Origin: Diploptera punctata
Taxonomy: Eukaryota; Arthropoda; Insecta; Blattodea; Blaberidae
Length of the DNA stretch: 64,000 nt
Assembly: GCA_030220185.1 (NCBI GenBank)
Contig: JASPKZ010000423.1
Location: forward strand, 310,001-374,000
Direction of reading: 5' to 3'
The position numbers were made by a program, and so were the translations under genes. A model generated the notes under the pieces. That model was not told where the DNA came from, made no database searches, and saw only the letters and a list, made by a program, of their open reading frames with translations. This document shows positions 11,705 to 21,793 of this stretch, piece by piece (within the stretch, counting starts at the first letter, position 1; each line of letters opens with the position of its first letter).

Positions 11705-12034
11705 GTCCACTGCTGTGGTCTCGAGGTTGCGTTCTGCCTTGTCACGCAGCGGGCCCGGGTTCGATTCCCGCTCGGGACTGGCTCCTGGGTGAGTTTTTTT
11801 CGGGGTTTTTACTCATCTGAAAGACAAATGTCAGGAAGCTTAGGGCCCAACGGTACCCGAAAATCATCGGGCCATCATCATCATCCTTATTATTATCATC
11901 ATCATCCTTCACCGGTGTGGAAAGTAACGGGAAGCTACCATACCTATAATTCCCTAGTAAAGCTGCAAAGCATGGATTGAAAATGCTATGATTGCGTGGA
12001 AGACCTGCTCTGGGCAGAATTACTACAGATGGAT
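11705..12034 (+). mobile_element. SINE-1 full-length copy
   Basis: About 330-bp tRNA-derived SINE. The head runs from GTCCACTGCTGTGG with B-box GGTTCGATTCC (11758-11768); then come the body (acaaatgtcaggaag, accggtgtggaaag) and the conserved 3' end ggcagaattactacagatgga. Bounded by (TTA)n on both sides. Other copies: 24531-24861, 29584-29913, 37309-37640, 45627-45970, 57911-58217. Confidence 0.85.
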
Positions 12035-12161
12035 TATTATTATTATTATCATCATCATCATTACTATCATTATTATTATTATTCTCACTATTATTATCAT
12101 TATTATTATTATTACTATTATTATTATCATTATTATTATATTATTATTATTATCATTATTA

Positions 12162-12225
<64 letters not shown>

Positions 12226-12226
12226 G
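12031..12226. repeat. (TTA)n / (TCA)n microsatellite
   Basis: About 195 bases of trinucleotide repeats, mostly TTA with scattered TCA/TTC variants, directly after the SINE-1 3' end. Open frames of Tyr, Ile or Leu here are artefacts. Confidence 0.95.
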
Positions 12227-12404
12227 ATACTCCAAACATACTCTAATGCGAACAACAGAAACTATAAAGATACAAGGAAGAATACAAAAAAGAAAATCAA
12301 TGTAAAATAAGGTATTGTAGTAAAGAACAACAAGAAGAATAAGATAAAGAGAATAAAATTAAAAACAAATAATAATACTTTTAGTAGGGAAAAATAAGCA
12401 CAAA

Positions 12405-12500
12405 AGTCCACCGCTGCGCTGAGATCTCGGGGTCGTATGCAGCGGGACCGGATTAGATCCCCGGTCGGGACAGGTTTCCTGACTTCACCGTAAGAGCAAT
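12405..12500 (+). mobile_element. SINE-1 head, degenerate
   Basis: Starts with gtccaccgctgcg and keeps a B-box-like GGATTAGATCCCCGGTCGG. The rest is lost. 12227-12404 is AT-rich with no match. Confidence 0.55.
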
Positions 12501-12609
12501 CATATCAATATCAAGCAAACCCCCGAGATAACGTAAACATTTAAAACAAGTCTTATTATTTTCTCATACATTTCATGCATTAATACTAAAGGAGGCAAAT
12601 ATGCAGTAA

Positions 12610-12725
12610 AGTGATAATGATGGACAAATGCATCGAGGAATATTTGGGGCCTCAATTGCCTTTTTCAACATTTGTCTTACTGGTGGAGAAAACCTTTCAC
12701 CCAGAAAACCTGTCCAGGTGGGATG
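12610..12725 (-). mobile_element. SINE-1 body fragment, minus strand, degenerate
   Basis: Contains the complement of the SINE-1 segment around 'acatttgtcttac...gaaaa' and 'cacccag...cctgtcc', with many substitutions. Confidence 0.45.
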
Positions 12726-12779
12726 GAAACTGAGCTTATTGGGTCTGAGGCAATGATGTTATCATCGGACCACACAGGT

Positions 12780-13599
12780 AAATATACTCTTATTTCAAAA
12801 TTACTATCATAGTCTACAATTATTGTTATTTTTATTTCCTTGTTGATACTTCAACTTTATTTTTATTATTTCATTCTTACTTGCAGGTTTAACTTCTAGG
12901 GAAATGCTGCGCCTATTTACTGTATTTATTGCTTAAATTATATTATGAATTTCTCGTTACGGGCTACTAATAAGGTCATTGTCTTAGATTCAGCGGATTT
13001 GATTCCTAGCCTAATTCCAAACTAATACCCAGTTTTACTGTAAACAAACTTTTCTAATATATTACTTTGCCGACACCGTGTAATGGAGAATAGAGGTGCT
13101 ACTTTTACCCGCCATATAACTGAATTGTCTACATAACTGTCATCGATAAAACAAGTAAAAATGGTACCAATAATTATGAATTTCTCCATTTCCTATTTAT
13201 GACATAAATATATATGGACCTACGTAATCAGACACTTACGCTATTCCATGATGATCGACAGATATGCTTTATTTTAAATTTCATTACAAGCAGAATATAT
13301 TCTTCATGCTGACTCACCTATAAAATCTGCTGTTATTTTGATCGCATCCTCAATAGTTAATGTAGGATATATTTCATTAAACCGTTTGAAAATATTTTTT
13401 TTCTCCGCTTTTCAAATGCTTTCTTTCCAATGTTTTAATAAATTCTATAAAAATGCGGTAATTTTGAAACAATTGAAATTCCAACATATTCTGCAATGCG
13501 CGTGCGTAAGAATAAAACAATGATTATTTAATATAACAAAATTGTAATGATATATTTTAATATCCTCCCACATAACTTATTTAGACATGTGCTAGATAA

Positions 13600-13604
<5 letters not shown>
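12780..13604. other. no recognised feature
   Basis: AT-rich sequence; I see no element or gene signature. Confidence 0.35.
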
Positions 13605-13640
<36 letters not shown>

Positions 13641-13708
13641 CATTTTCCCCCCCTTAGTAAAGCTGCAAAGCATGCATGAAAATGCTCGGGCAGGATTACT
13701 ATGGATGG

Positions 13709-13744
<36 letters not shown>

Positions 13745-13745
13745 A
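13605..13745 (+). mobile_element. SINE-1 3' end between (TA)n tracts
   Basis: A ~50-bp SINE-1 3' end (13656-13705: ttagtaaagctgcaaagca, ggcaggattactatggatgga) sits between (TA)n runs at 13605-13640 and 13710-13742. It is the shortest SINE-1 remnant here and repeats the microsatellite association of longer copies. Confidence 0.7.
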
Positions 13746-13904
13746 ATTTATATTTATGTATTCTCTTTATTTAGAGTGTTGTTTTTTGTGTACACAATTT
13801 AATAAAATACCTAATACCTGTCGTGCACTTCTATGTATTTGAATAAGTACAAAAAAAAGAGATAATTACAAATTTGTACCGTAATTCTATTTAGATTCCC
13901 CGTA

Positions 13905-14238
13905 GAGCTAAACATGGCAGCTGCTAGTGTATATTTTTAATTTCGAATTTCAGGTAAACCTCCACTTCTAAATGTCGGATTTGGCCAATTTTTTTATAAT
14001 AGCTACTCGATTTATTTTAATAGTATATACTGAGTTTCGTTGTGAAATATCGAATATTGCGACCGCTAGAGCGATTTTTAATTTTCGTATCAGTTGAACT
14101 CCTACACCTAATAGTGTTAGAAAATGAAAGAATAACGTGTAAACACTGAAAACCTGTTTGTAATTTTCATGAAGATCTGTTGAGCGGATTAAAAGTCTAT
14201 AAACTACAAACATACACATATCTGTGTTTATATTATAC
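13905..14238 (+). repeat. Rep-H dispersed repeat, copy 1
   Basis: About 330 bp sharing TGAGTTTCGTTGTGAA (near 14030), 'accgctagagcgattttt', 'gaactcctacacctaatagtg' and 'gaaaacctg' with copies at 14505-14846, 32230-33260 and 51795-52105. Noncoding; class unknown. SINE-2 was inserted at its right end. Confidence 0.65.
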
Positions 14239-14419
14239 TCCACCTCCTCCTGGCTCAACAGGCCTGGAAGGCCCTTAGCCTAGGTGCCGGTTGCTGGCCT
14301 CACATCCACATGTGTCAATCACAGAAGTAGGTGGTCATCAGCAAGTGTAGGGGCGATATGCAGTCAGCATGTCGAGTCCCCCAGCCGTTATAGATAATTT
14401 TCTCAACCTTATATTATAC
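14228..14419 (-). mobile_element. SINE-2, 5'-truncated, with 11-bp TSD
   Basis: A 170-bp SINE-2 3' portion (14239-14408, minus strand; tcacatccacatgtgtcaatcac, gtcgagtcccccagccgttatag) lies between perfect repeats TTATATTATAC (14228-14238 and 14409-14419). The tRNA-like head is missing, so it is a truncated retroposition event. Confidence 0.8.
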
Positions 14420-14504
14420 CGCTACGATTAAATAAATTAAATGTATTTTTATTTTCAGTTGAATAAGTTAGAAGAAAATTGCACGTTAATTCAAAACCAA
14501 AAAA

Positions 14505-14846
14505 TATGACTGTTGCAAGAGTCAATTTTTTATTTCGGATATGAAGTGAACCCCACTTGTAATCTTTAGATGTCGCTGAGTTTTGAATAAAACCTATCAC
14601 GGTTATTTAATAGCATATGCTGAGTTTCGTTGTGAATCATCAAGAACTGCGACCGCTAGAGCGATTCTCAAATTTTCGTTTCAGGCGAACTTCTACTCCT
14701 AATGGTTTGAGAGAATAATAGATGGCGTTTAAACTCTACCCATTACCTGAAAATCTGTATGTACAAATTTTCATAAGGATCTGTTGTGGGGTTTAGACGT
14801 TTATAAATCACAAACACACACACATTCGAATTTATATAATAGATGT
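14505..14846 (+). repeat. Rep-H, copy 2
   Basis: Near full-length Rep-H, from 'gactgttgcaagagtc' to 'aaatcacaaacacacac'. It shares the core TGAGTTTCGTTGTGAA and 'gaccgctagagcgatt' with copy 1, and abuts the LINE-A tail at 14847. Confidence 0.65.
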
Positions 14847-15757
14847 ATATAACTAACTCAATGGCACTATCGAACCTCTAGGTTCATGACCGCTCGGACA
14901 TAAGCTCTCCATATATCCCTATCATGTTTTCAAATCATCCCTGTATAATCTACTTCCCTCAAATCATAGTTAATGTTACACTCCCACCTCATTCTTGGTC
15001 TACCAACTGGGCGTTTTCCCTCTGCTTTTCATACAAGAAACTTCCATGCACGTCTTTCACGTCCAATTCGTGCCACATGCCCTGCCCATCGCAGTCTACG
15101 AGACTTAACTGTTTTCATTATATATGACTTCCTATAAAGATCATGTAATTCATTGTTATGTAGTCTTCTCCATTCACTTGACCGTTCATCTCTCTTTGGT
15201 CCAAAATTTTTCCTAAGAACTTTATTTTCAAATACTCGTAATCTCCTTTCCTCCCTTAAATTAAGAGTCCATGTTTCGCATCCGTATAATATAACTTGTA
15301 GAATAATAGTTTTATATATTTTCAGTTTAACGTTTTTTGAAAGGAGTTGGGGAAATCAAGAGTCTCTGTAATGCAAAATAGCACGCATTTGCAGAATTGA
15401 GCCTATGTTTAATTTCCTTGTGCATCTCATTCCAGTTTGTGATTGTTGTTCCTAGGTATTTTAATTCAGCCACTTTCTCAAAATTTGCCTCATTTGTCAT
15501 TAGCTGTCCATTTCCATTATATAATTTATTTCTATGTGTAACCATATATTTAGTTTTGTTGATATTTACTTCCAGTCCCAATTTCTTAGTGTTACTCAAT
15601 AGTGTGTGCCTTTGATATCTCCTCGCTATCTCCCAATAGTACTACATCATCAGCATGAACTAACAGCTTATTAATAACATTGAGTTGTAGGCTTTCTTCA
15701 TCCTCTAAAGATTTGATTGCATGCTCTAGAACAAAATTAAATAGTAGAGGAGATTGT
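14847..15757 (-). mobile_element. LINE-A 3' half, minus strand
   Basis: About 0.9 kb of LINE-A in reverse, from the tail (complement of AGTTAGTTA) to just upstream of the RT YADD motif (plus-strand gcatgaactaacag region near 15650). Recognisable pieces: 'MSNTKKLGLEVNINKTKYMV', 'FEKVAELKYLGTTITNWNEM', 'RRLLISPTPF', then the 'GPKRDER' block, with frame breaks. Catalytic motifs A and B are not included. Confidence 0.85.
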
Positions 15758-16302
15758 GCATAATAGATGGATATTCATATTTATTACTATTTTTGTCTGA
15801 CTCAATCAACACTTCATTTAAAACATTCTTCTTTTGAATTATTGAATTTAACACCTGATTAACCTTCACTGTAATTTTCTGTTTTATTTATCATTCAACT
15901 GCAAAAGACTTAAGTTTCCTCTTAAGAATGCCTCTTGTACGTTCACTTCTCTTCGCTCTTTTGAATGTCGCCTTTCCAAAGTCCAATATTCTTTGTTTTC
16001 TTTTGTCCCCCATTACGGATTCCTTGAGCATTTCAACTCTGCTCTTTATTCACGGATTGATGGTGCCATTAAGTTAGAGAAAGTCACCTTTTTCACTGTT
16101 TCTCACAAATCAAAGCTCCATTGAGAATGCTTTTAAATTCACTTTCAAGGTCATTTAATTAACGAATACTAAATGGTTTGCTTTCTCATTTTACGTTTAT
16201 TTTTCACGCCAACATAAATAGAACGAAGGAATCACTAAAGCGAGTTTAGGATTACTAGTGACAATATAATTTTAATTTAAAAAAACTACATGGGGAGTTA
16301 GG
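15758..16302. other. unclassified, possible old coding remnant on minus strand
   Basis: Minus-strand translation of about 15890-16080 gives a lysine/arginine-rich run resembling 'KRAKRSERTRGILKRKLKSF' interrupted by stops. I cannot assign a family. The rest is AT-rich. Confidence 0.25.
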
Positions 16303-16530
16303 CTGCTGGCCTTACATTCACACGTGTTAATCACATAGGCGGAAGATATGCAAACCCAAGAACCTAAATCAAATTTGTAGTCTTTATATAAAATTACGTG
16401 GAAAGTAATGAGAAGCTACCACACCTATAATTCCCTAGTAAAGCTGCAAAGCGTAGCATAGAAATGCTATGATTGCAGTGAAAGACCTGTCCTAGGGCAA
16501 AATGACTATGGAATGGAATGGAATATAAAA
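16303..16530. mobile_element. SINE-2 scrap (minus) and SINE-1 3' end (plus)
   Basis: 16303-16356 matches part of the SINE-2 tail in reverse (ggctgctggccttacattcacacgtg). 16395-16530 is the SINE-1 3' end in forward orientation (gaagctaccacacctataattccctag ... gattgcagtgaaagacctg), ending in TGGAATGGAATGGAAT. Confidence 0.6.
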
Positions 16531-16655
16531 TTACAAATTAAATCCACTCATCCAGTCAGTATAAAAGTGACATGCGATCAATGGAGAAAATAAGCTTGGA
16601 TGAAGGGGCGTGGAAAAGTAGAGAAGAATAGAGACTGACTATAAAATCTTGAATA

Positions 16656-17015
16656 GGAAATATATTCCGATCCGATTGAGGGTCTTTCCACTTTTCAGCG
16701 GTTGCCCTTTTACCAGCCGGCTGCTGGCACTTCACATCCACATGTGTCAATCACAGCGGTAGATGATCAACAGCCAGTGTGGTTAGCATGTCGAGTCCCC
16801 CAGCCGTTATAGCTGGTTCCTCAACCTGGAGCCGCTACTTATTGTAGCTACCCAATTGCCTCACGATGCTGGGTGGGCACCGGTCCCATACTGGCCGAAA
16901 TACCATGAGAAAATTTCTTCCCCCATGGAGACTCGAACCAGCGCAAGTCCCGTAGCTCTGCGCCAAGGCTTCCTGCCTTAACCGCTCGGCTACGGCGCGG
17001 GACTGGAAATATATT
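16656..17015 (-). mobile_element. SINE-2, full-length (338 bp) with 11-bp TSD
   Basis: Minus-strand SINE-2 (16667-17004) between perfect direct repeats GGAAATATATT (16656-16666 and 17005-17015). The tRNA-like head at the right reads CGCGCCGTAGCCGAGCGG on the minus strand, a close match to the 5' half of Leu/Ser-type tRNAs; the B-box complement (gactcgaaccag) is at 16931-16942. Best reference copy of the family in the window. Confidence 0.85.
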
Positions 17016-17036
17016 AATACAATAATATAGATAGAT

Positions 17037-17594
17037 GTCGACCGCGGTGGTCTAGTGGTTATGTTCGTTGCCTCTAGTCCCGAGAGTCGCGGGTCGATTA
17101 ATACTTTGGGATGGAAAAAGCCATGGGACAAGTCCTCTGGGAGGGACTTTAAGCCATGGGTCCCGAATATGAAGATATTGAAACTCGTAAAATAACCGCA
17201 AGCCTAAATGAAAAGGCTTTTGTACAAAATCTAACCGACCATCATCCATCCTAGTAATAAACTTAGTTGCCTACTAAATGTCTCATTTGAGTCGAAACGC
17301 TGACCACGTAGGCCTACCATTCACTTATATCAATTTGGAAACAAGTGCAACTAAATTAATATAAGTTAAAAAGTAAAATAATAGCTTTTGGCAGGTGCCG
17401 TCGTCCTCAACTGTGTTAAAATATTGTATTAAAATGTTATCAGGAGGCCTCCAGAAGTTAACTTCCATCATCAGCAGGATGAGTGTCTGCTACTAGTTGT
17501 TGTTTACGACGTTGCAAAATTGAAGTGTCGTTAGTGGCAACATAAATTAACATGGTTAAGATACTTCCTGATAAGGAGGCACCCATGTTTCAAT
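17037..17594 (+). mobile_element. SINE-3 interrupted by a Rep-M insertion
   Basis: SINE-3 head (ACCGCGGTGGTCTAGTGGTTATG) with body matching 36873-37188 and 58551-58917. The 3' part resumes after 17550 (catggttaagatacttcctgataagg). A 177-bp Rep-M insert at 17360-17536 splits it. Confidence 0.75.
17347..17550 (-). repeat. Rep-M insertion (177 bp) with near-perfect TSD
   Basis: Insert 17360-17536 is flanked by GCAACTAAATTAA (17347-17359) and GCAACATAAATTAA (17537-17550), identical except for one extra base. The minus strand carries CCTGCTGATGATGG followed by the palindrome GAAGTTAACTTC, and later GTTGAGGACGACGG, as in the other Rep-M copies. TSD length suggests retroposition, but no tRNA-like head or A-tail is seen. 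Confidence 0.6.
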
Positions 17595-17619
17595 GAGGGC
17601 ATAAGGGTATACGAGGAGG

Positions 17620-17785
17620 AAGAAGAAGAAGAATATAAATAGCTACTTTCAATATAGTCCCTTATGGAATCAACTGTTTTCCTCAGAATCCTATTTTCGA
17701 ATAATTTTTAGCTTATTTCTTTCTCTTAAAGTAAGTGATCATATTTCATGGCCATGGTATACCAGAGGTAAGATTTTTTAAATAA
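17620..17785 (-). mobile_element. decayed LINE-A scrap and (GAA)n
   Basis: 17620-17636 is a short (GAA)n. 17655-17785 resembles reversed LINE-A around 'YGCETWTLTLREER' (plus-strand ttctttctcttaaagtaag, tttcatggcc) with many changes. Confidence 0.45.
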
Positions 17786-17789
17786 AATA

Positions 17790-18474
17790 AAGTTTTCGTG
17801 TATAAAAATAATGTATTCAATATAAGAACAATAATATTCTTGTTCTCGATTTAATTAGATTACTGTTTGCTTTATGAATATGAACTCATTCAAGGCAGTA
17901 TTCTAACTCTCAAACGAAGAAAAAGGAGAACTAGATTCGAAAGATGAAAGCAATTCATTTGAACTCTCTAGAAAATGAATAATTCGTAATGAATAAAAAC
18001 CAGGTACTAGAGGTAAATAATAACAAAAAAAATCTCAAGAAGACTTTTTTTTACATTTTCTTTTCTTAGCTCTCTTTCTTTTTCCTCTTAGAAGTTCAAA
18101 ACATAATTTCCACCTCACGTTTAAATATTAAAAGAAGAGCTGGCGTACCTCTTTAACATAGCTATATAACCTATCCTTTTATTTCGTTGCAAACGAACTC
18201 ACAACTTTTAAATTACGCCACAAGAGAGCGTTGTTACAATCACGACTGAAGACATAATAATTTGGCGGGGAACTTATTTTCTCTGACTCAAAATGTAAGA
18301 AACATAATAACTCAAATGATTGTACGGTACATACGAAATTAAATCAAATTCCCCTTACGAATATAAATGGGAAGTTTACATTCCTCAAGAACTAAATTTC
18401 GAAACCTGTTGAGAGTTATGAATTAAGTGTTTTACTTAATGTATTTTTGCTCTATTATTATTAGATTAGAGCAA
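17790..18474. other. no recognised feature
   Basis: AT-rich spacer without element match. Confidence 0.35.
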
Positions 18475-18477
18475 TAA

Positions 18478-19435
18478 TATCAATTAACACACACTGCAAA
18501 AGAGTAATCAAAGTAAAAGAACAGCAAACTGAAGAAATAACTCTCACAAAGGACATCAGGCAAAGTGACCCTTTAAGTCCATTCTTATTTAATATTATAA
18601 TGGATAAAATTATTGAAAACATACCACCATGTTTGGGTTATAAAATGGGAAACACTAGATTTCACTTAATATGTTACGCAGATGATGTCGTTCTCCTTTC
18701 AGAATCTGAAGATAATTTACAAAAATCTTTACATCAATTTAATATAAATGCCAGAAAATACAATATGGAAATTAACACGAATAAAACAAAATGATTGACA
18801 ATATCAAAAGAACCAGTAAGATGCAAATTAGAAGTGGAATGAAAAATTATAGAACAAGTGTCAGAATTTAATTATTTAGGTGTATTAATAACAAACACTA
18901 AAAATTTAATAAAAGAAGTAAAGAAACAAGCTGATAAAGCAGCACAAATATCAGGGTATATGAAAGATTTAATTTGGCGCAACAAACATATGTCAATAGA
19001 AAGCAAAACCCGCATATACAAAACGATAGTTCGACCAGTTGTCGTATATGGAGTAGAAACTAGGGCTGATACAACAAAAACTAAACAAATAATAAGCACC
19101 TGCGAAATGAGAATCTTAAGAACTATACAGGGGAAAACATTATTTGATAAAATACACAACACAGAAATTAGGGACAAATGCCTTATTCAAGACATAACCA
19201 AATTTATTATAGATAGACGAAAATATTGTAAGGGTCATATAAAAAGAATGGAAGAAAACCGGCTTGCAAAAAGAGCTATAGAAGATAGACCAATGGACGG
19301 GAGAAGAACAAGAGGAAGACCAGCCAAGAGATGGATAGACAGCGAATGCACATCCAATACGTCTTCCTCCGAGGAGTGATTTTTAAAATAAACAGGATGA
19401 AAATCCTACAAATTAAGTTTAAGAAGAAGAAGAAG
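18478..19435 (+). mobile_element. LINE-D 3' half with (GAA)n tail
   Basis: 5'-truncated LINE covering the second half of the RT palm, thumb and C-terminus (coding 18490-19379), a 55-bp 3' UTR with a short hairpin (AGGAT-GAAA-ATCCT near 19394) and a (GAA)n tail at 19422-19435. A more decayed relative with the same kind of tail is at 51185-51690. Confidence 0.85.
18490..19379 (+). pseudogene. LINE-D reverse transcriptase, C-terminal part with two nonsense codons
   Basis: One frame runs about 295 codons with only two stops, TGA at 18792-18794 and TGA at 18840-18842, so decay is limited. RT motif B appears as 'IRQSDPLSPFLFN' (usual form GxRQGDPLSP, so one Gly is replaced), the catalytic motif C as 'CYADDVVLLSES' (YADD at 18675-18686), then 'FNYLGVLITN', 'TIVRPVVVYGVETRAD' and a terminal 'TRGRPAKRWID'. 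Motif A and the endonuclease are missing, so it is nonfunctional. Clade not assigned. Confidence 0.85.
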
Positions 19436-19909
19436 ACTTAATGTATGGGTTCACCGTTGTGGTCTCGGGTTATCGTTGCTGCAACGGACCCTGATTCTAT
19501 TCCCGGTCGGGACAAGTTACCGGGGCGATTTTTTCTCGGAGTTTTTCCTCACCTTGAAGACAAATGTCAGGAAACATTAAGGCTCCAACGGTCTCACAAT
19601 ATCATCTGACCATCAGAATCGTCATTAACATATTCGCCACGCTTGAATATATGTGTGAATGGTGTATTTCGTCTTAATAAATATTGTGTTGTCTCGGGGG
19701 AGGTCGTGACATTGGACTGATCACTCATTCGTTGAGCCCTCCATGTCCTTGGGTAGTCACAAAAGTATGTATGTGATCCATAGTTAAAACTTCTCTCCCG
19801 ACAGATCATGTTACTCTAAGGTCCAGGTATCGTGTGGCACGAAAAAGTATAAAAGTGCCTGTAAGGCCAGAGGTTAAACTGCGTCAATGGAATGGAACTT
19901 AATGTATGG
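19436..19909 (+). mobile_element. SINE-1b, full-length (448 bp) with 13-bp TSD
   Basis: Insert 19449-19896 lies between perfect repeats ACTTAATGTATGG (19436-19448 and 19897-19909). It shares the tRNA-like head and first ~170 bp with SINE-1 (gttcaccgttgtggtctcg, B-box GATTCTATTCCCGG) but has a different tail: 'cactcattcgttgagccctc', 'atgtatgtgatccatag', 'gaggttaaactgcgtcaatgg'. A related tail without head is at 22770-22898, and fragments are at 1-64, 28855-29100 and 54814-54933. Confidence 0.85.
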
Positions 19910-20070
19910 TCTCCTGGTAATATCGTTGCTTCGTACGCAGCAGGCACGTATTCCATCCGCCGTCGAATCAAGTTTTGTGGGCGAGGAATTTTCGGGGTTT
20001 TTTCACGCCTGTCGTGAAACTTTAAGGCCATAATAGTCCCAGAACTCCATAATTGCTTTCATAATCACCC
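19905..20070 (+). mobile_element. SINE-1-type head, degenerate
   Basis: Resumes right of the SINE-1b TSD with a head-like stretch (ggtctcctggtaatatcgttgc) and the body words 'ttttcggggttttttcacgcc' and 'actttaaggcc'. Much diverged. Confidence 0.5.
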
Positions 20071-20331
20071 TATAATATTTGTCTAGTTTAGAATTAATCC
20101 ATGAATGATTGGTTTATTTCATATTCTTCTATACTTTTGTACTATTCATATATTCGTTTACATAATTTGTTCTTCTGAATTTGTAAATATTATTTGAATT
20201 CATGATGAAACTAAGAGCATCATTTTGAAATTTCTGATATAATTTTGCGTTTAATTTTTTCTCGCTTAGGGAATAACTCCAACTCACTACGAATCGATGG
20301 TATCACATTCGATACCTTCAGAACTTCAAAT

Positions 20332-20598
20332 TCACACACACGCACGCACAATACACAAACACACAAACATTCATACACACACACGCACACACTCACACAT
20401 GCACACTCTCTCTCTCTCTCTCCCTCTCTCTCTCTCTCACTCATACACATATACACAAACACACAAACACTCATACACACACGCACACTCTCTCACACGG
20501 ACACACTCACACACGCGCGCGCGCACACACACACACACACACACTCACTCACACTCACTCACTCACTAACACACACACACACGCACACACGCTCATAT

Positions 20599-20630
<32 letters not shown>

Positions 20631-20635
20631 CGTTT
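20332..20635. repeat. compound (CA)n/(CT)n microsatellite
   Basis: About 300 bases of CA, CACT and CT repeats with a CG-alternating patch (20515-20524) and a TA end. Open frames on either strand here are repeat artefacts. Confidence 0.95.
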
Positions 20636-20639
20636 TCTA

Positions 20640-21054
20640 ACTGCAGTCTTTAGAGAGCATCACCAATTAAAGAGAAAAAAACTTCGTTGGGACCGAAGGT
20701 ATCATATATGACAACTTACATAAAACTCCTTAAATAACCCCACATAACATTCTTTTTTTCGTTTCTGAAAAAGTGTATTTTGAACCCTGTGAACCCATTA
20801 AACGTGAAAATAAAATTATAATTTAAAAAATCTCTTTACAGAGCACCCATAAAAGTACCCCAAAAACTTGTGAATTCTCCCCAAAAAACTGTTATTTGGC
20901 TGCCTAGAAACCTATGAAGCACATAAATTAGTACATAACTTGTTACACCTTTCTTCTGGACGCAGGAATTTAAATATTATTTTTATTTCAACAGTATTAT
21001 ATGCACGATGCACTTAAATAGACATGGTCAGAAACAGTATTATCAGAGAAAAAC
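20640..21054. other. no recognised feature
   Basis: AT-rich; nothing identified. Confidence 0.35.
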
Positions 21055-21335
21055 TAACTTTATCGAAACAATTATACAATTTGCGAGAAATAAACAATTT
21101 CATTGGTTTGGACACGTGAAGAGCGTGAATCATAATATATTGTTAGTCAGGAATTTGTAGTAGGTTCCAAGTGGGAATAAATGAAAAGGAAGACCTAAGA
21201 AGACTTCGATAGAGGGAATTACGAATTTGTTGAAGGACGAGGGACTGCAGGATAGTGACAGGAAGGATAGAGATGAATGGAGGAACATAATAATCAAAAC
21301 GTAATACTGAGAACAGGATGGTATTGTATTAATGT
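21055..21335 (+). mobile_element. decayed LINE 3' end, plus strand
   Basis: Frame-broken translation shows a LINE C-terminus: 'KRKGRPKKTSIEGITNLL' followed by 'DSDRKDRDEWRNIIIKT' and stop (about 21185-21303), preceded by a damaged region around 'FHWFGHVK'. Catalytic parts absent. Confidence 0.65.
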
Positions 21336-21793
21336 AAAACTTGTTGAATAAAAATAATAACAAAATTACCTGATCAATCTGTACAGGTACCCTTAAAAAA
21401 GTTCCAATATTTATAGAGGAAATCTGTCTAAGGGAAACTCCCATTACTCGCAATAATCTCAAGAAAATCTGGATTGAAAGATCACCTTGAGATACAGGAA
21501 CAGGCTAAACTGAATATAAGATGAAAATATTTATGACAGTGATGATTTACAGAGGAGTATTGTGTAACAATACTAGCAATCCTGACCCTGTAAACTGTAA
21601 TTATATACTTAATGTCTTCTGAAGAAATAACGCTGATATTAAGTTGAAAAATGATTACTCATCCATGACGGCACTCTATGTACTCGTGGTGGACGAAACG
21701 TATGCGGTTCAGATAAAAAAAAACTCTCTTGATATGTAGTTATAGCTACCCGACTCTGCAATTCCCTTCCCTCTTATATTAATGAGTTCTTGA
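21336..21793. other. no recognised feature
   Basis: No repeat or coding match seen. The stretch from about 21760 may be more LINE-A sequence with shifts. Confidence 0.3.

Noticed and set aside
11705..11785. Functional tRNA genes at SINE heads
   Set aside because: Pol III boxes are present but acceptor and anticodon stems are not; each head continues into a SINE body.
11988..12310. Three long overlapping open frames rich in Tyr, Ile or Leu
   Set aside because: They are translations of the (TTA)n microsatellite in three phases.
20220..20640. His/Thr/Ser-rich frames (plus) and Cys/Val-rich frame (minus)
   Set aside because: Translation of the (CA)n/(CT)n microsatellite.
21130..21462. 110-codon minus-strand frame
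   Set aside because: Lies antisense to a recognisable LINE C-terminus and has no features of its own.
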